Below, in pieces: positions 8,501 through 14,830 of a stretch of DNA of 20,592 nt (position 1 is the first letter of the stretch; each line of letters starts with the position of its first letter). The notes below the pieces were generated by a model. The model did no database searches and had not been told where the DNA came from. It was given only the letters and a program-made list of their open reading frames with translations. The translations under genes were made by a program, and so were the position numbers. Source of the stretch: Bacteroidota bacterium (lineage in GTDB: Bacteria > Bacteroidota > Bacteroidia > Chitinophagales > Chitinophagaceae); contig JAFAEW010000114.1 of NCBI GenBank assembly GCA_023423835.1, positions 1 through 20,592 on the forward strand, given 5' to 3'.

Positions 8501-10440
8501 ATTTTTATAACAATTTCAATGCAGAAGCTGAAGTTACAGCTTCCGGGTTTCGCTTGAATAATGATTCGGTGGGAGTGGTTTCCGTCAACGCTAATTATAG
8601 CAGCCTGAATGGAAAAATTTTGTTTTCCCTGCGTTCACAAAATGAAAACTATAATCTTACATCTGATGGTCTTTACGATTTGAGAGATTCCCTAAACCGG
8701 CCGTTGTTGGTGAATCTACATTTGAATAAATCCAAAATCGGCATTGTAAACGAATTTCTGGGCACTATCTTCTCCGATATCGATGGTCTCGCTACCGGCG
8801 ATCTTAGCATACAGGGCGATCCGGATTCGCCGCACTTATTGGGAGAGGTATTTCTGCAAGACGCGGCACTTACTGTCAATTATACGCAGGTGCGGTACAC
8901 CATTGACTCTGCTTATTTTGTATTTAAGGATGACCGCATCGATTTTGGTCGGTTTACAGTGCACGACCGGTACAATAATTCAGGCACAGTGAGGGGGATA
9001 TTATACCAAACAGGATTTGACAACATGCGGTATGATTTCGATCTGGAAACTCCAAAACTCTTGCTGCTCGATACCAAGATCAAAGACAATCAGCAGTTTT
9101 ACGGGAAGGCAATCGGCACTGCCACTATGAGCCTCAAAGGTGCCCAAGACAATATGCGAATGAATATTACGGCTGCGGTCAATGATACTACCCATATTTT
9201 TATTCCTACAAATGAAAGCCGCGAAAACGCAGATGCTGATTTTATAGTATTCAAGAAATATGGAAAAGAGATTGAAGCACCCCCTCTTGTTTCGGATACC
9301 AAATTGACTATTGATCTTGACCTTACAGCCACTAACCAGGCAGAAGTGGATGTTATTTTGGATGCCCTGACGGGTGATATCATCAAAGCAACGGGTAACG
9401 GCCGCATTAGGATGCACATTCCGGCTACCGGTGATATGACGATGACTGGCCGCTATAATATAGAAAGCGGAAGCTATAATTTCAATTTTCAGTCGTTTCT
9501 GCGAAAGCCATTTGACCTGATAGAAAATGCGGGAAATTATATCGAATGGAATGGCGATCCGTTTAAGGCGGATCTGAATATTGATGCAAGATATACGGCC
9601 AAAAACGTGACTTTCAGCGAACTACTCTCCAGCACAGGCTATACATTTAACGGAACCGTTCGCGGCTATCGTGGAGATGTGTATGTGATAGCTAGTTTAA
9701 CCGGAAAACTTACCAATCCTCAGATAAAATTCAACTTTGGATTTCCTCCGGGAAGTTTGATAGAAAATGACAACCAGTTATTATTATTCCTCAATAAGAT
9801 CCAAAGCGATGACAATGAAATGCTGAAACAGGTTACCTGGCTGATCGTTTTTGGATCCTTTGCACCTTATGGAGAACTTGGAAGTGGAGGAAATACTGTC
9901 AGAACGGCCGGATTAAACACAATTTCCCAAAAAATCACCGGTGAATTGAATAAGCTTGTGTCGAATCTTTTGACAAAAATTACGGGCGATAAAAGCCTGC
10001 AGTTTGATGTAAGTACTTCTACCTACAGCAGTTCAATTTATTACAGCAACAATGCGTCGGCGAGTAATCAGCTTGACCGCCAACAGGTAAATCTAAAGGT
10101 CAATCAAAGTATTTTAAACGGAAAGGTAATCTTCACTTTTGGTACGGGTCTCGACTTCAATATCAGCGGAAGCACGGCTTTTGAATCGGGAAATTTTCAA
10201 TGGCTGCCCGATATTTCAGTGCAGATCATTCTTTCGAAAGACAGAAAGCTGCGGGCTATCATTTTCAACAAGAGCAGCCTCGACGTCACGAGTGGCATCA
10301 TTGGGCGAAGAACAAGGCAGGGGGTGAGCATTTCCTACTCCTTCGATTTTCCCAGAGATACTAAGATCCCGGTTTATCTTGATACGATACCGAAACCTCA
10401 TTTTCCAACTTCACCTGCTGCTCAGCAGCGGATACCCTGA
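5542..10440 (+). CDS. TamB-like translocation/assembly module protein (DUF490)
   Basis: A 1632-residue AsmA/TamB-type protein, anchored in the inner membrane and reaching across the periplasm as a long beta structure. Relatives transport lipids or help outer-membrane proteins assemble. The N-terminus has hydrophobic stretches at about 8-24, 31-46 and 51-67. It is followed by the AsmA-like Q-T-S-P-V-Q-N-F-L-V-G-K (69-80), then more than 1000 residues of repetitive beta-rich sequence. The conserved TamB C-terminal domain covers roughly 1190-1600, including G-S-Y-N-F-N-F-Q-S-F and W-L-I-V-F-G-S-F-A-P. The start used here is TTG at 5542: the upstream in-frame stop is at 5509 with no ATG between, and the first in-frame ATG (5650, residue 37) would cut into the second hydrophobic stretch. 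No Omp85/TamA partner is adjacent. The 3' end is 4 bases from the convergent GH27 gene, with no terminator seen. Confidence 0.9.
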   Translation: MKKTVKISASVLFLISAFVLLFANVDGRYTLPAIILMLVLLFIISFKWTARFLLTIFALILLVWLLIQTSPVQNFLVGKLTQRLSKDLNTEVNIGHVDFSLFDKMDLDGTLIKDLNKDTLLYAGTLKLRITDWFFLKDKIDLKYIGLEDGRISMNRTDSVWNYQFLIDHFSKPKTDTSKGRKIDFNIEKIDLKKVSFINNDEWVGQKMTLRIGALFLDAQRSELDKNRFIADSVTLDRPSFTLEDFEGKRPENLRPPKVDTGMYFNEGGLYVAINRIRITNGIFTSLKKGEVPDPGYFDGAFIRVSEINGTLKQFNFIEDTISARVDLSAIERSGFKLNKLQADFKLTPEIMEFKNLDIKTSKSRIGNYYAMHFDDFNEDMSDYIDSVEMTARFRNSFVSTDDIAFFAPELSDWKKDASISGNFFGTVSAFDVDNIFLRTGPNTYAAGDFSMRGLPDIDATQIKLSNANLQTNRDEIAFLYPGIKEVQNPDLKALGNLRFIGNFSGTIHDFNLNGNLSSRLGGMNAKLNLVLPLKGEPSYNGVLKTTQFALGKFIHSDSLGAVSFDGKIIGTSFNLDKARARLDGTFHTLGFNGYTYHNLVFDATIEKKKFSGDFKASDPNFDFTSSAQIDFTGSKPSFNVLGDLAIANFKKLNLTNKDFRLTGLFDLNFVGRNIDEFLGTAKILNATLWHDSTQLDFDSLALRASYDSINKKRLTAESNQFQVVIRGQYNILDLPNSFQTFLSGYYPAYINRPKVPAKNQEFKVEINTRDFDKYAQVIDQKLSGLDDMHLEGGVNTNSKDSGFYVFANIPNASYDKFRLENGVIKGFGTFDSLKLTGDMGRIYIGDSLFFPNSELTVTSANNVSNLHLSTRANETLNEADLNAVIVALDDGVRIDFLPSSFVLNSNKWTLEKQGELVIRKHFTSAKNVVFKQGFQEITVESLNEEGGNTSNLIVQLRKINLGDFMPLFTRRPRMEGEANGQILLKDFYNNFNAEAEVTASGFRLNNDSVGVVSVNANYSSLNGKILFSLRSQNENYNLTSDGLYDLRDSLNRPLLVNLHLNKSKIGIVNEFLGTIFSDIDGLATGDLSIQGDPDSPHLLGEVFLQDAALTVNYTQVRYTIDSAYFVFKDDRIDFGRFTVHDRYNNSGTVRGILYQTGFDNMRYDFDLETPKLLLLDTKIKDNQQFYGKAIGTATMSLKGAQDNMRMNITAAVNDTTHIFIPTNESRENADADFIVFKKYGKEIEAPPLVSDTKLTIDLDLTATNQAEVDVILDALTGDIIKATGNGRIRMHIPATGDMTMTGRYNIESGSYNFNFQSFLRKPFDLIENAGNYIEWNGDPFKADLNIDARYTAKNVTFSELLSSTGYTFNGTVRGYRGDVYVIASLTGKLTNPQIKFNFGFPPGSLIENDNQLLLFLNKIQSDDNEMLKQVTWLIVFGSFAPYGELGSGGNTVRTAGLNTISQKITGELNKLVSNLLTKITGDKSLQFDVSTSTYSSSIYYSNNASASNQLDRQQVNLKVNQSILNGKVIFTFGTGLDFNISGSTAFESGNFQWLPDISVQIILSKDRKLRAIIFNKSSLDVTSGIIGRRTRQGVSISYSFDFPRDTKIPVYLDTIPKPHFPTSPAAQQRIP

Positions 10441-10444
10441 TTGT

Positions 10445-11695
10445 TCATTTGTATTGAAAAATATTGAAAGGACGGGCCACGCCCTCTAATTTCAGTACCA
10501 CGACTCCATGTGGGGCAACAGAAAAACTTTTTTCTTTTTCATACGATATCTGATAATCGCGTTTTGTCCACAGATCACGCATGGTATAGCCATACCGGGT
10601 TTGCAGCCCCAGCGAATCGGGCCTGAAACTGATTGTTGATTTCTGAGTTGACCGGTTGAGCAGGACGATCGCTACCTTTCCGCTCATGGTTGATATAAGA
10701 GGTTTAGCCCAGATCTCCAATTCGCCATTATCTACTACCCTGCGTGCCTGGTAAAGAAGCGGATCCTGATTTAGGGCAATAACCTCCTTATTGGTGAGTA
10801 TGCCGATTGTTTCGGCGCTCATATTCCGCAAATCGTTTCCTGCGAGAAGCGGCGAATTGAGCATACACCAAATTGAAAAGTGCGTTTTATCTTCTTCATA
10901 ACTCATTCCGCGTCCCACCTGCAGCATATCCATATCATTAACATGGCCGGGAGAAGCGTACTTCCAAAGATTGGCGTTTAGATCCATTATGTGCATGACA
11001 GATTCGAAGGTGTTGGTAATATCTCCGGAGATTCTCCAGGAATCGGCAAGCGGTACGACCCAATCGCCGGGAAATTTCCATCTGCAAACATTGTAAACTA
11101 CATCGGGTCTGATCTTTCTGATCAAATTGCCGATAAGGGTATAGCGTACTTCTTCATTGAGATCGAGCCATTCACCTCCGCACCAATCCACTTTGATGAA
11201 GTCGAAGTTCCAGTCCACTAGCATCCTTTGAAGATCACCCGCCTCGTGGCCGAACAAGCCCATTCCTGAGCCGATTGTGTCTTTATCCCAATGAGACGCG
11301 CAGGTGTTGATCCCCGCGTCAGAATAGATGCCGGCTTTCAAACCGCGGGAGTGTATATAATCGCTAACGTTTCTCATCCCATTCGGGAATCTGACCGGAT
11401 GAGCGAGCAAGTTGCCAGCGGTGTCTCTGCCGCCGAAATAACCGTCATCGATATTAATATAGCTATAACCCGCATCTTTCATACCGGTTGACACCATAAG
11501 ATCGGCCTGGCTTTTAATAGTTGCTTCATCGATGTTTACATGAAAATGATTCCAGCTTGACCAGCCCATGATAGGAGTTTGAGGACGCATTACTACTTCC
11601 GTATTTGCCGGTTCAGCCTTTAAGCCGGTGGTTTTCTTTGAAGTTTGACAGGCAGTAATCAGCGTGAGCAGCAGAAGAAGTAGGTTTTGTTTCAT
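10445..11695 (-). CDS. Alpha-galactosidase, glycoside hydrolase family 27, lipoprotein
   Basis: A 416-residue enzyme. The N-terminus has a lipoprotein signal with lipobox L-I-T-A-C (lipid-modified Cys16), so it should be attached to the envelope. The GH27 catalytic barrel runs from about 38 to 315: P-I-M-G-W-S-S-W-N (41-49), I-N-I-D-D-G-Y (80-86), nucleophile Asp170 in F-I-K-V-D-W-C, acid/base Asp225 in W-R-I-S-G-D-I, and N-D-M-D-M-L (253-258). A C-terminal beta-sandwich follows (about 316-405). GH27 members release terminal alpha-linked galactose (or N-acetylgalactosamine) with retention. Asp170 and Asp225 match the known catalytic pair by motif. The exact sugar is inferred. No SusC/SusD pair is adjacent, so it is not in a visible polysaccharide utilisation locus. 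It is upstream of no other gene on its strand. Confidence 0.93.
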   Translation of the reverse strand: MKQNLLLLLLTLITACQTSKKTTGLKAEPANTEVVMRPQTPIMGWSSWNHFHVNIDEATIKSQADLMVSTGMKDAGYSYINIDDGYFGGRDTAGNLLAHPVRFPNGMRNVSDYIHSRGLKAGIYSDAGINTCASHWDKDTIGSGMGLFGHEAGDLQRMLVDWNFDFIKVDWCGGEWLDLNEEVRYTLIGNLIRKIRPDVVYNVCRWKFPGDWVVPLADSWRISGDITNTFESVMHIMDLNANLWKYASPGHVNDMDMLQVGRGMSYEEDKTHFSIWCMLNSPLLAGNDLRNMSAETIGILTNKEVIALNQDPLLYQARRVVDNGELEIWAKPLISTMSGKVAIVLLNRSTQKSTISFRPDSLGLQTRYGYTMRDLWTKRDYQISYEKEKSFSVAPHGVVVLKLEGVARPFNIFQYK

Positions 11696-11764
11696 TGAAA
11701 AGTAAATTTATACCGATTTCACAGTAATGGAAATATAGCGCATTTTGGCCCAATTTGTAAAAGT

Positions 11765-11793
11765 AAAAAAGCCGCCCCTTACTGGACAGCTTT
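11765..11793 (-). terminator. Terminator after dnaJ
   Basis: On the minus strand, arms at 11784-11793 and 11768-11777 pair over 10 bp with two G-U wobbles around a 6-base loop, followed by a run of six T (11770 down to 11765). It begins 28 bases after the dnaJ stop codon and closes the grpE-dnaJ unit before the GH27 gene. Confidence 0.8.
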
Positions 11794-11820
11794 CCTTAAC
11801 AAATAATGAATCTTAGCAAA

Positions 11821-12969
11821 TTATGTAAATACTTCTTTTACCTTATCGAAAAAGCTTTTTTCGCTTTTTCCGGGCTGAGGTGAAAAATTATAGCTTTTTT
11901 TCAGTGTTTCCAGCATTTCTTTTTCTTCGGTAGTGAGATGCTGTGGCGTCCAAACATTCACGTTTATAAGCTGATCGCCCTTTGCGTATCCGTTTACGTC
12001 GGGAAAACCTTTTCCTTTCAGCCGGAAGATCTTACCGCTCTGCGTTCCGGGCGGAATTTTTATCTTCACCCTGCCGTCGATGGTCGGAACTTCTACCTGG
12101 GTTCCGAAAACAGCGTCGGGAAAGGAGATGTGAAGCTCAAAAGCAACATTCAGCCCGTCTCTCTGCAACTCAGGATGTGCTTCCTCTTCGATCAGAATTA
12201 TCAGGTCACCCGGACTTCCGCCCCGTTCTCCTGCATTGCCTTTTCCGGTAAGGCTTAATTGCATTCCCTGTTGAACGCCGGCAGGAATATCTACCGTTAC
12301 CTGTTCTTCTCCATACACCCGTCCTTCACCCTTACACGATGTACATTTTGCCGTAATCGTTGAACCCGCACCATTACAGGTTGGACAGGTGGTGACCGTT
12401 TGCATTTGCCCGAGGAAGGTATTGGTCACCTTCCGCACCTGGCCGGTTCCACCGCAGGTGCCGCAGGTTTGAATGCTGCCGCTATCTTTGGCGCCGCTTC
12501 CATGACACGTAGTACAGGAAACGTATTTTTTTACCTTAATCGTTTTTGAAACGCCTTTCGCTGCTTCCTCAAAATTTAATTTTATTTTGATCCGCAGATT
12601 ACTTCCTCTTACACCGGTTGGGCGGGAACCGGAACTTCCGCGACGACTGCCTCCGAAAAAGCTTCCAAAAACATCCTCACCAAAGATGTCACCAAACTGG
12701 CTGAATATATCATCCATATTGCGGGCATGAAATCCACCGCTTCCCGGAGCAAAAGCCTGATGGCCAAACCGGTCATATTTTGCCCGCTTATCCGGATCGC
12801 CGAGTACTTCATAGGCTTCGGCTGCTTCCTTAAAATTTTCTTCCGCAACTTTATCCCCCGGATTTCGGTCAGGATGATACTTCATGGCCACTTTACGATA
12901 AGATTTTTTTATCTCCTCGGTAGTGGCACTCTTGCTGACACCTAAAATTTCATAATAGTCTCTTTTCAT
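11821..12969 (-). CDS. dnaJ: Chaperone protein DnaJ (Hsp40)
   Basis: A type I DnaJ that delivers unfolded clients to DnaK and stimulates its ATPase through the J domain. With the ATG at 12967-12969 it is 382 residues, normal for the family, and begins M-K-R-D-Y-Y-E-I-L-G-V. The J domain is about 3-70, with H-P-D at 32-34, followed by a G/F-rich region (about 74-120). The zinc-binding region has all four C-x-x-C-x-G-x-G motifs (cysteine pairs at about 152/155, 169/172, 195/198 and 209/212). C-terminal client-binding domains run to about 345. In-frame alternatives are ATG at 12976-12978 and 12973-12975 and a TTG at 12985-12987; homology to usual DnaJ starts favours 12969. It lies 45 bases downstream of grpE in one operon. 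A hairpin sits just before the candidate ATGs. Confidence 0.95.
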   Translation of the reverse strand: MKRDYYEILGVSKSATTEEIKKSYRKVAMKYHPDRNPGDKVAEENFKEAAEAYEVLGDPDKRAKYDRFGHQAFAPGSGGFHARNMDDIFSQFGDIFGEDVFGSFFGGSRRGSSGSRPTGVRGSNLRIKIKLNFEEAAKGVSKTIKVKKYVSCTTCHGSGAKDSGSIQTCGTCGGTGQVRKVTNTFLGQMQTVTTCPTCNGAGSTITAKCTSCKGEGRVYGEEQVTVDIPAGVQQGMQLSLTGKGNAGERGGSPGDLIILIEEEAHPELQRDGLNVAFELHISFPDAVFGTQVEVPTIDGRVKIKIPPGTQSGKIFRLKGKGFPDVNGYAKGDQLINVNVWTPQHLTTEEKEMLETLKKSYNFSPQPGKSEKSFFDKVKEVFT

Positions 12970-12978
12970 ATCCATCAT

Positions 12979-12995
12979 ATCCGCCAATTGCGGAT
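12979..12995 (-). promoter_or_regulatory. RNA hairpin against the dnaJ start codons
   Basis: On the minus strand ATCCGC, a 5-base AATTG loop and GCGGAT form a perfect 6-bp hairpin that ends directly before the first candidate ATG (12976-12978) and 9 bases before the preferred ATG. It lies in the grpE-dnaJ gap. It could modulate dnaJ translation or processing of the operon mRNA. This is inferred from position and complementarity only. Confidence 0.4.
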
Positions 12996-13014
12996 CAATT
13001 TTTATTATTAGGGT

Positions 13015-13587
13015 TTATTTTCCCACAACGACCTTTGCAAAACGGATGATCTTATCGTTGAGATAATAGCCTTTTTGTACCACCGCAATAACTTTTCCCT
13101 TCAGGTCGGGCGATGAAGCCTCCATATGACTGACAGCCTCTTCGGTTTCAGGATCGAATTCTGTGTGTAAAACGTCCATTTCCTTAAGCCCTTTTGCCTG
13201 TAAAAGCCTTCTTAACTTATTGAATATAAGGATCACTCCTTGTTGTATTTGCGGATTTTGCTCTGATTTTTCGAGTTGTTCCTCCGCGCGGTCGCAATCG
13301 TCGAGAATTTCCAGTAAACTTACAATCACTTCTTTCCCGGCAGTCTGGCTTAATTCCAGTTTTTCTTTTGAAGTACGTCTTCTGAAATTTTCAAATTCAG
13401 CAAACAGGCGGACATATTTATCTTTCTGTTCCTGAATTTGATCTTTGAGTTTCTGAATCTCTGATTCATCTTCAACAGGATTATTGAGATGTGTGGTTCC
13501 TGCTGCATTTTCGTCAGCATTAATTGAGAAATCTGACGATTCGGTCGAATTTTCCTGCTCTAAGTTTTCCTGATCTTTATTTATCAT
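13015..13587 (-). CDS. grpE: Nucleotide exchange factor GrpE
   Basis: GrpE releases ADP from DnaK and so drives the Hsp70 cycle with DnaJ. The protein has 190 residues, as usual. An acidic, N/E/S-rich disordered tail (1-40) precedes a long coiled-coil dimerisation helix (about 41-105, with F-A-E-F-E-N-F-R-R-R at 62-71). The C-terminal beta domain carries the family signature: F-D-P-E-T-E-E-A-V (144-152) and K-V-I-A-V-V-Q-K-G-Y-Y-L (165-176). The ATG at 13585-13587 gives a normal length. dnaJ follows in the same operon. dnaK and hrcA are not in the window. A 7-bp inverted repeat and a near-consensus -7 sequence (TAATTTG, one base shorter than TAnnTTTG) lie in the 78 bases upstream. Confidence 0.95.
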   Translation of the reverse strand: MINKDQENLEQENSTESSDFSINADENAAGTTHLNNPVEDESEIQKLKDQIQEQKDKYVRLFAEFENFRRRTSKEKLELSQTAGKEVIVSLLEILDDCDRAEEQLEKSEQNPQIQQGVILIFNKLRRLLQAKGLKEMDVLHTEFDPETEEAVSHMEASSPDLKGKVIAVVQKGYYLNDKIIRFAKVVVGK

Positions 13588-13622
13588 GACTTTCAGATTA
13601 GATTGTGATAAAACAAATTATT

Positions 13623-13652
13623 TGCCATTGAAATGAAATTGAAAAAATGGCA
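13623..13652. repeat. Inverted repeat upstream of grpE
   Basis: TGCCATT (13623-13629) and AATGGCA (13646-13652) are exact reverse complements separated by 16 bases, in the 78-base gap between the LysE-type gene and grpE. Read on the minus strand it is not followed by a T-run, so it is a poor terminator. It lies directly upstream of a near-consensus -7 sequence for grpE and might be an operator. It does not resemble the CIRCE element. Confidence 0.35.
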
Positions 13653-13665
13653 GTAAACTTTCCTC

Positions 13666-14301
13666 TTACATGCCTTTATTCCAGACCATTCTATATAATT
13701 GTGCCAGTGCTGCAATCAGGAAAATTGCCCCCATGATGGTATTGAGTGTTTTGTTGCTTGTCTTAAGTCTTGAGATCAGCCAGTTTCCTCCGTACATATA
13801 CAGGGCCAGTCCGGTGAGTGTTCCGATGCCACAGCCTACTGTAAACCAGTTGTAATCTGAAAAATCGTTTTCCAGTACATTGATGTTGACAAGATAAGAA
13901 GTCCAAATGAACCAAAACGGAATCTGCGCCGGATTGAGTGCGCTCATGCTCAGACCGAGAAAAAACCTTGGCACTGAATTGTTTAAGACTATTGCCTTTT
14001 TTTCAGGTTTTTGATTTTTAGCGGCGAAATAGCTCAACACTGCCAGTACCAGAAATACAGCAACCGTAATCCAACCGATAATTTTGAAAAGGGTATCGTG
14101 CCGGAGGATCCAGTTGAGGCCGCTGAGCGTGAGCCGCAGGTAAACAATCTCAATTAGGGTGACTCCGATTGAAAACTTCCAGGCATTCGAATAGTTTTCC
14201 TGAACTGCAATTTGAGTAGATGTAAAGCTGACCGCCCCCAGTGGGAGTTGTCCCAGAAAACTTACAAGCCATCCAATTCCAAAAATGAGTAAAAGATCCA
14301 T
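13666..14301 (-). CDS. LysE-type membrane exporter
   Basis: A 211-residue integral membrane protein with about six hydrophobic helices (roughly 2-25, 42-63, 71-95, 112-135, 150-172 and 185-206). The family pattern is visible at the N-terminus: G-Q-L-P-L-G-A-V-S at 17-25 resembles the P-x-G-P loop of LysE/RhtB exporters, followed by an amphipathic connector and a helix with G-V-T-L-I-E (47-52). The conserved S-A-L-N-P-A-Q-I-P-F-W lies at 120-130. LysE-family proteins export amino acids or related small solutes through the inner membrane, and the substrate cannot be assigned. It lies between rpsT (separated by a terminator) and grpE on the same strand, so it is probably transcribed on its own or weakly into grpE. 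Confidence 0.8.
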   Translation of the reverse strand: MDLLLIFGIGWLVSFLGQLPLGAVSFTSTQIAVQENYSNAWKFSIGVTLIEIVYLRLTLSGLNWILRHDTLFKIIGWITVAVFLVLAVLSYFAAKNQKPEKKAIVLNNSVPRFFLGLSMSALNPAQIPFWFIWTSYLVNINVLENDFSDYNWFTVGCGIGTLTGLALYMYGGNWLISRLKTSNKTLNTIMGAIFLIAALAQLYRMVWNKGM

Positions 14302-14345
14302 AAGAAATAGTGATCTGAAACCAGGATCTCAGCAGTTTTACAGAT

Positions 14346-14375
14346 AAAAAAGCCGCGTTATGAATAACGCAGCTT
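14346..14375 (-). terminator. Terminator after rpsT
   Basis: On the minus strand, arms at 14364-14375 and 14350-14361 can pair over 12 bp (one G-U) around a very short loop, followed by six T (14351 down to 14346). It lies 29 bases past the rpsT stop codon, so rpsT is probably monocistronic. Confidence 0.85.
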
Positions 14376-14404
14376 ATTACCATTCAACAACTAAAAAAAT
14401 GATT

Positions 14405-14659
14405 TTATGCTGATACAACTAGCTTTTTGGATAATTTGCTCTTAAGATTTGAAGCCTTATTTTTGTGAATCACGCCCCGTTTTGCCAATTTGTCAATCAT
14501 CGAAATAACATTGGGAAGCGCTTCTGAATATGTTTTTTCATCTGCAGATGCCTTTAAATCACGAATCGCATTACGGGTGGTTTTACCATAATAACGGTTT
14601 CTGTCTCTGCGTTTTGCAGCCTGGCGGGCATCCTTCTTTGTAGCTTTATGATTTGCCAT
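14405..14659 (-). CDS. rpsT: 30S ribosomal protein S20
   Basis: S20 binds 16S rRNA early in assembly of the small ribosomal subunit. The 84-residue basic protein begins M-A-N-H-K-A-T-K-K-D, close to the usual S20 start, and is almost all helix. It has the conserved R-N-A-I-R-D-L-K (29-36) and the C-terminal K-R-G-V-I-H-K-N-K-A-S-N-L-K-S-K (60-75). It is divergent from sucA, has a consensus -7 box 21 bases upstream and its own terminator. In enterobacteria S20 represses its own translation; nothing in this sequence shows whether that applies here. Confidence 0.96.
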   Translation of the reverse strand: MANHKATKKDARQAAKRRDRNRYYGKTTRNAIRDLKASADEKTYSEALPNVISMIDKLAKRGVIHKNKASNLKSKLSKKLVVSA

Positions 14660-14679
14660 TGATTAATTTTTTCGGAGCG

Positions 14680-14687
14680 CAAAAGTA
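14680..14687 (-). promoter_or_regulatory. -7 promoter box of rpsT
   Basis: On the minus strand TACTTTTG matches TAnnTTTG exactly. It ends 20 bases before the rpsT ATG, which predicts a short leader of about 13-15 bases. The -33 region is T-rich without a clear TTTG. It is the best promoter match in the window. Confidence 0.6.
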
Positions 14688-14766
14688 AGGAGATAAAATT
14701 ACTTAAAAAAATTAAAATCGTTATTGAAAAAATTAATTTTTGAATTCTGATCAACTTAACTGCCGT

Positions 14767-14800
14767 ATTTGCCGTTTATTAGATTAATAAGCGATATTTG
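14767..14800 (+). promoter_or_regulatory. Candidate promoter of sucA
   Basis: TTTG at 14768-14771 and GATATTTG at 14793-14800 (one mismatch region to TAnnTTTG) are separated by 21 bases, close to the usual Bacteroidota spacing. The -7 part ends 30 bases before the preferred sucA ATG. GTAGGAAAAA at 14813-14822 may serve as a loose ribosome binding site. Confidence 0.45.
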
Positions 14801-14830
14801 CATCAGTCCGTTGTAGGAAAAATTTTGATC

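Noticed and set aside
13588..13665. A CIRCE element upstream of grpE
   Set aside because: The TTAGCACTC-N9-GAGTGCTAA pattern is absent; the repeat present has a different sequence and spacing.
14728..14741. A 14-base perfect palindrome AAAAATTAATTTTT between rpsT and sucA
   Set aside because: It is pure A/T in an AT-rich divergent promoter region and is easily expected by chance, so it is more likely an AT-rich promoter-adjacent stretch than an operator.
14798..14830. An in-frame TTG start extending SucA by 11 residues
   Set aside because: The extension overlaps the likely -7 box and does not match the family N-terminus, which begins at the ATG at 14831.
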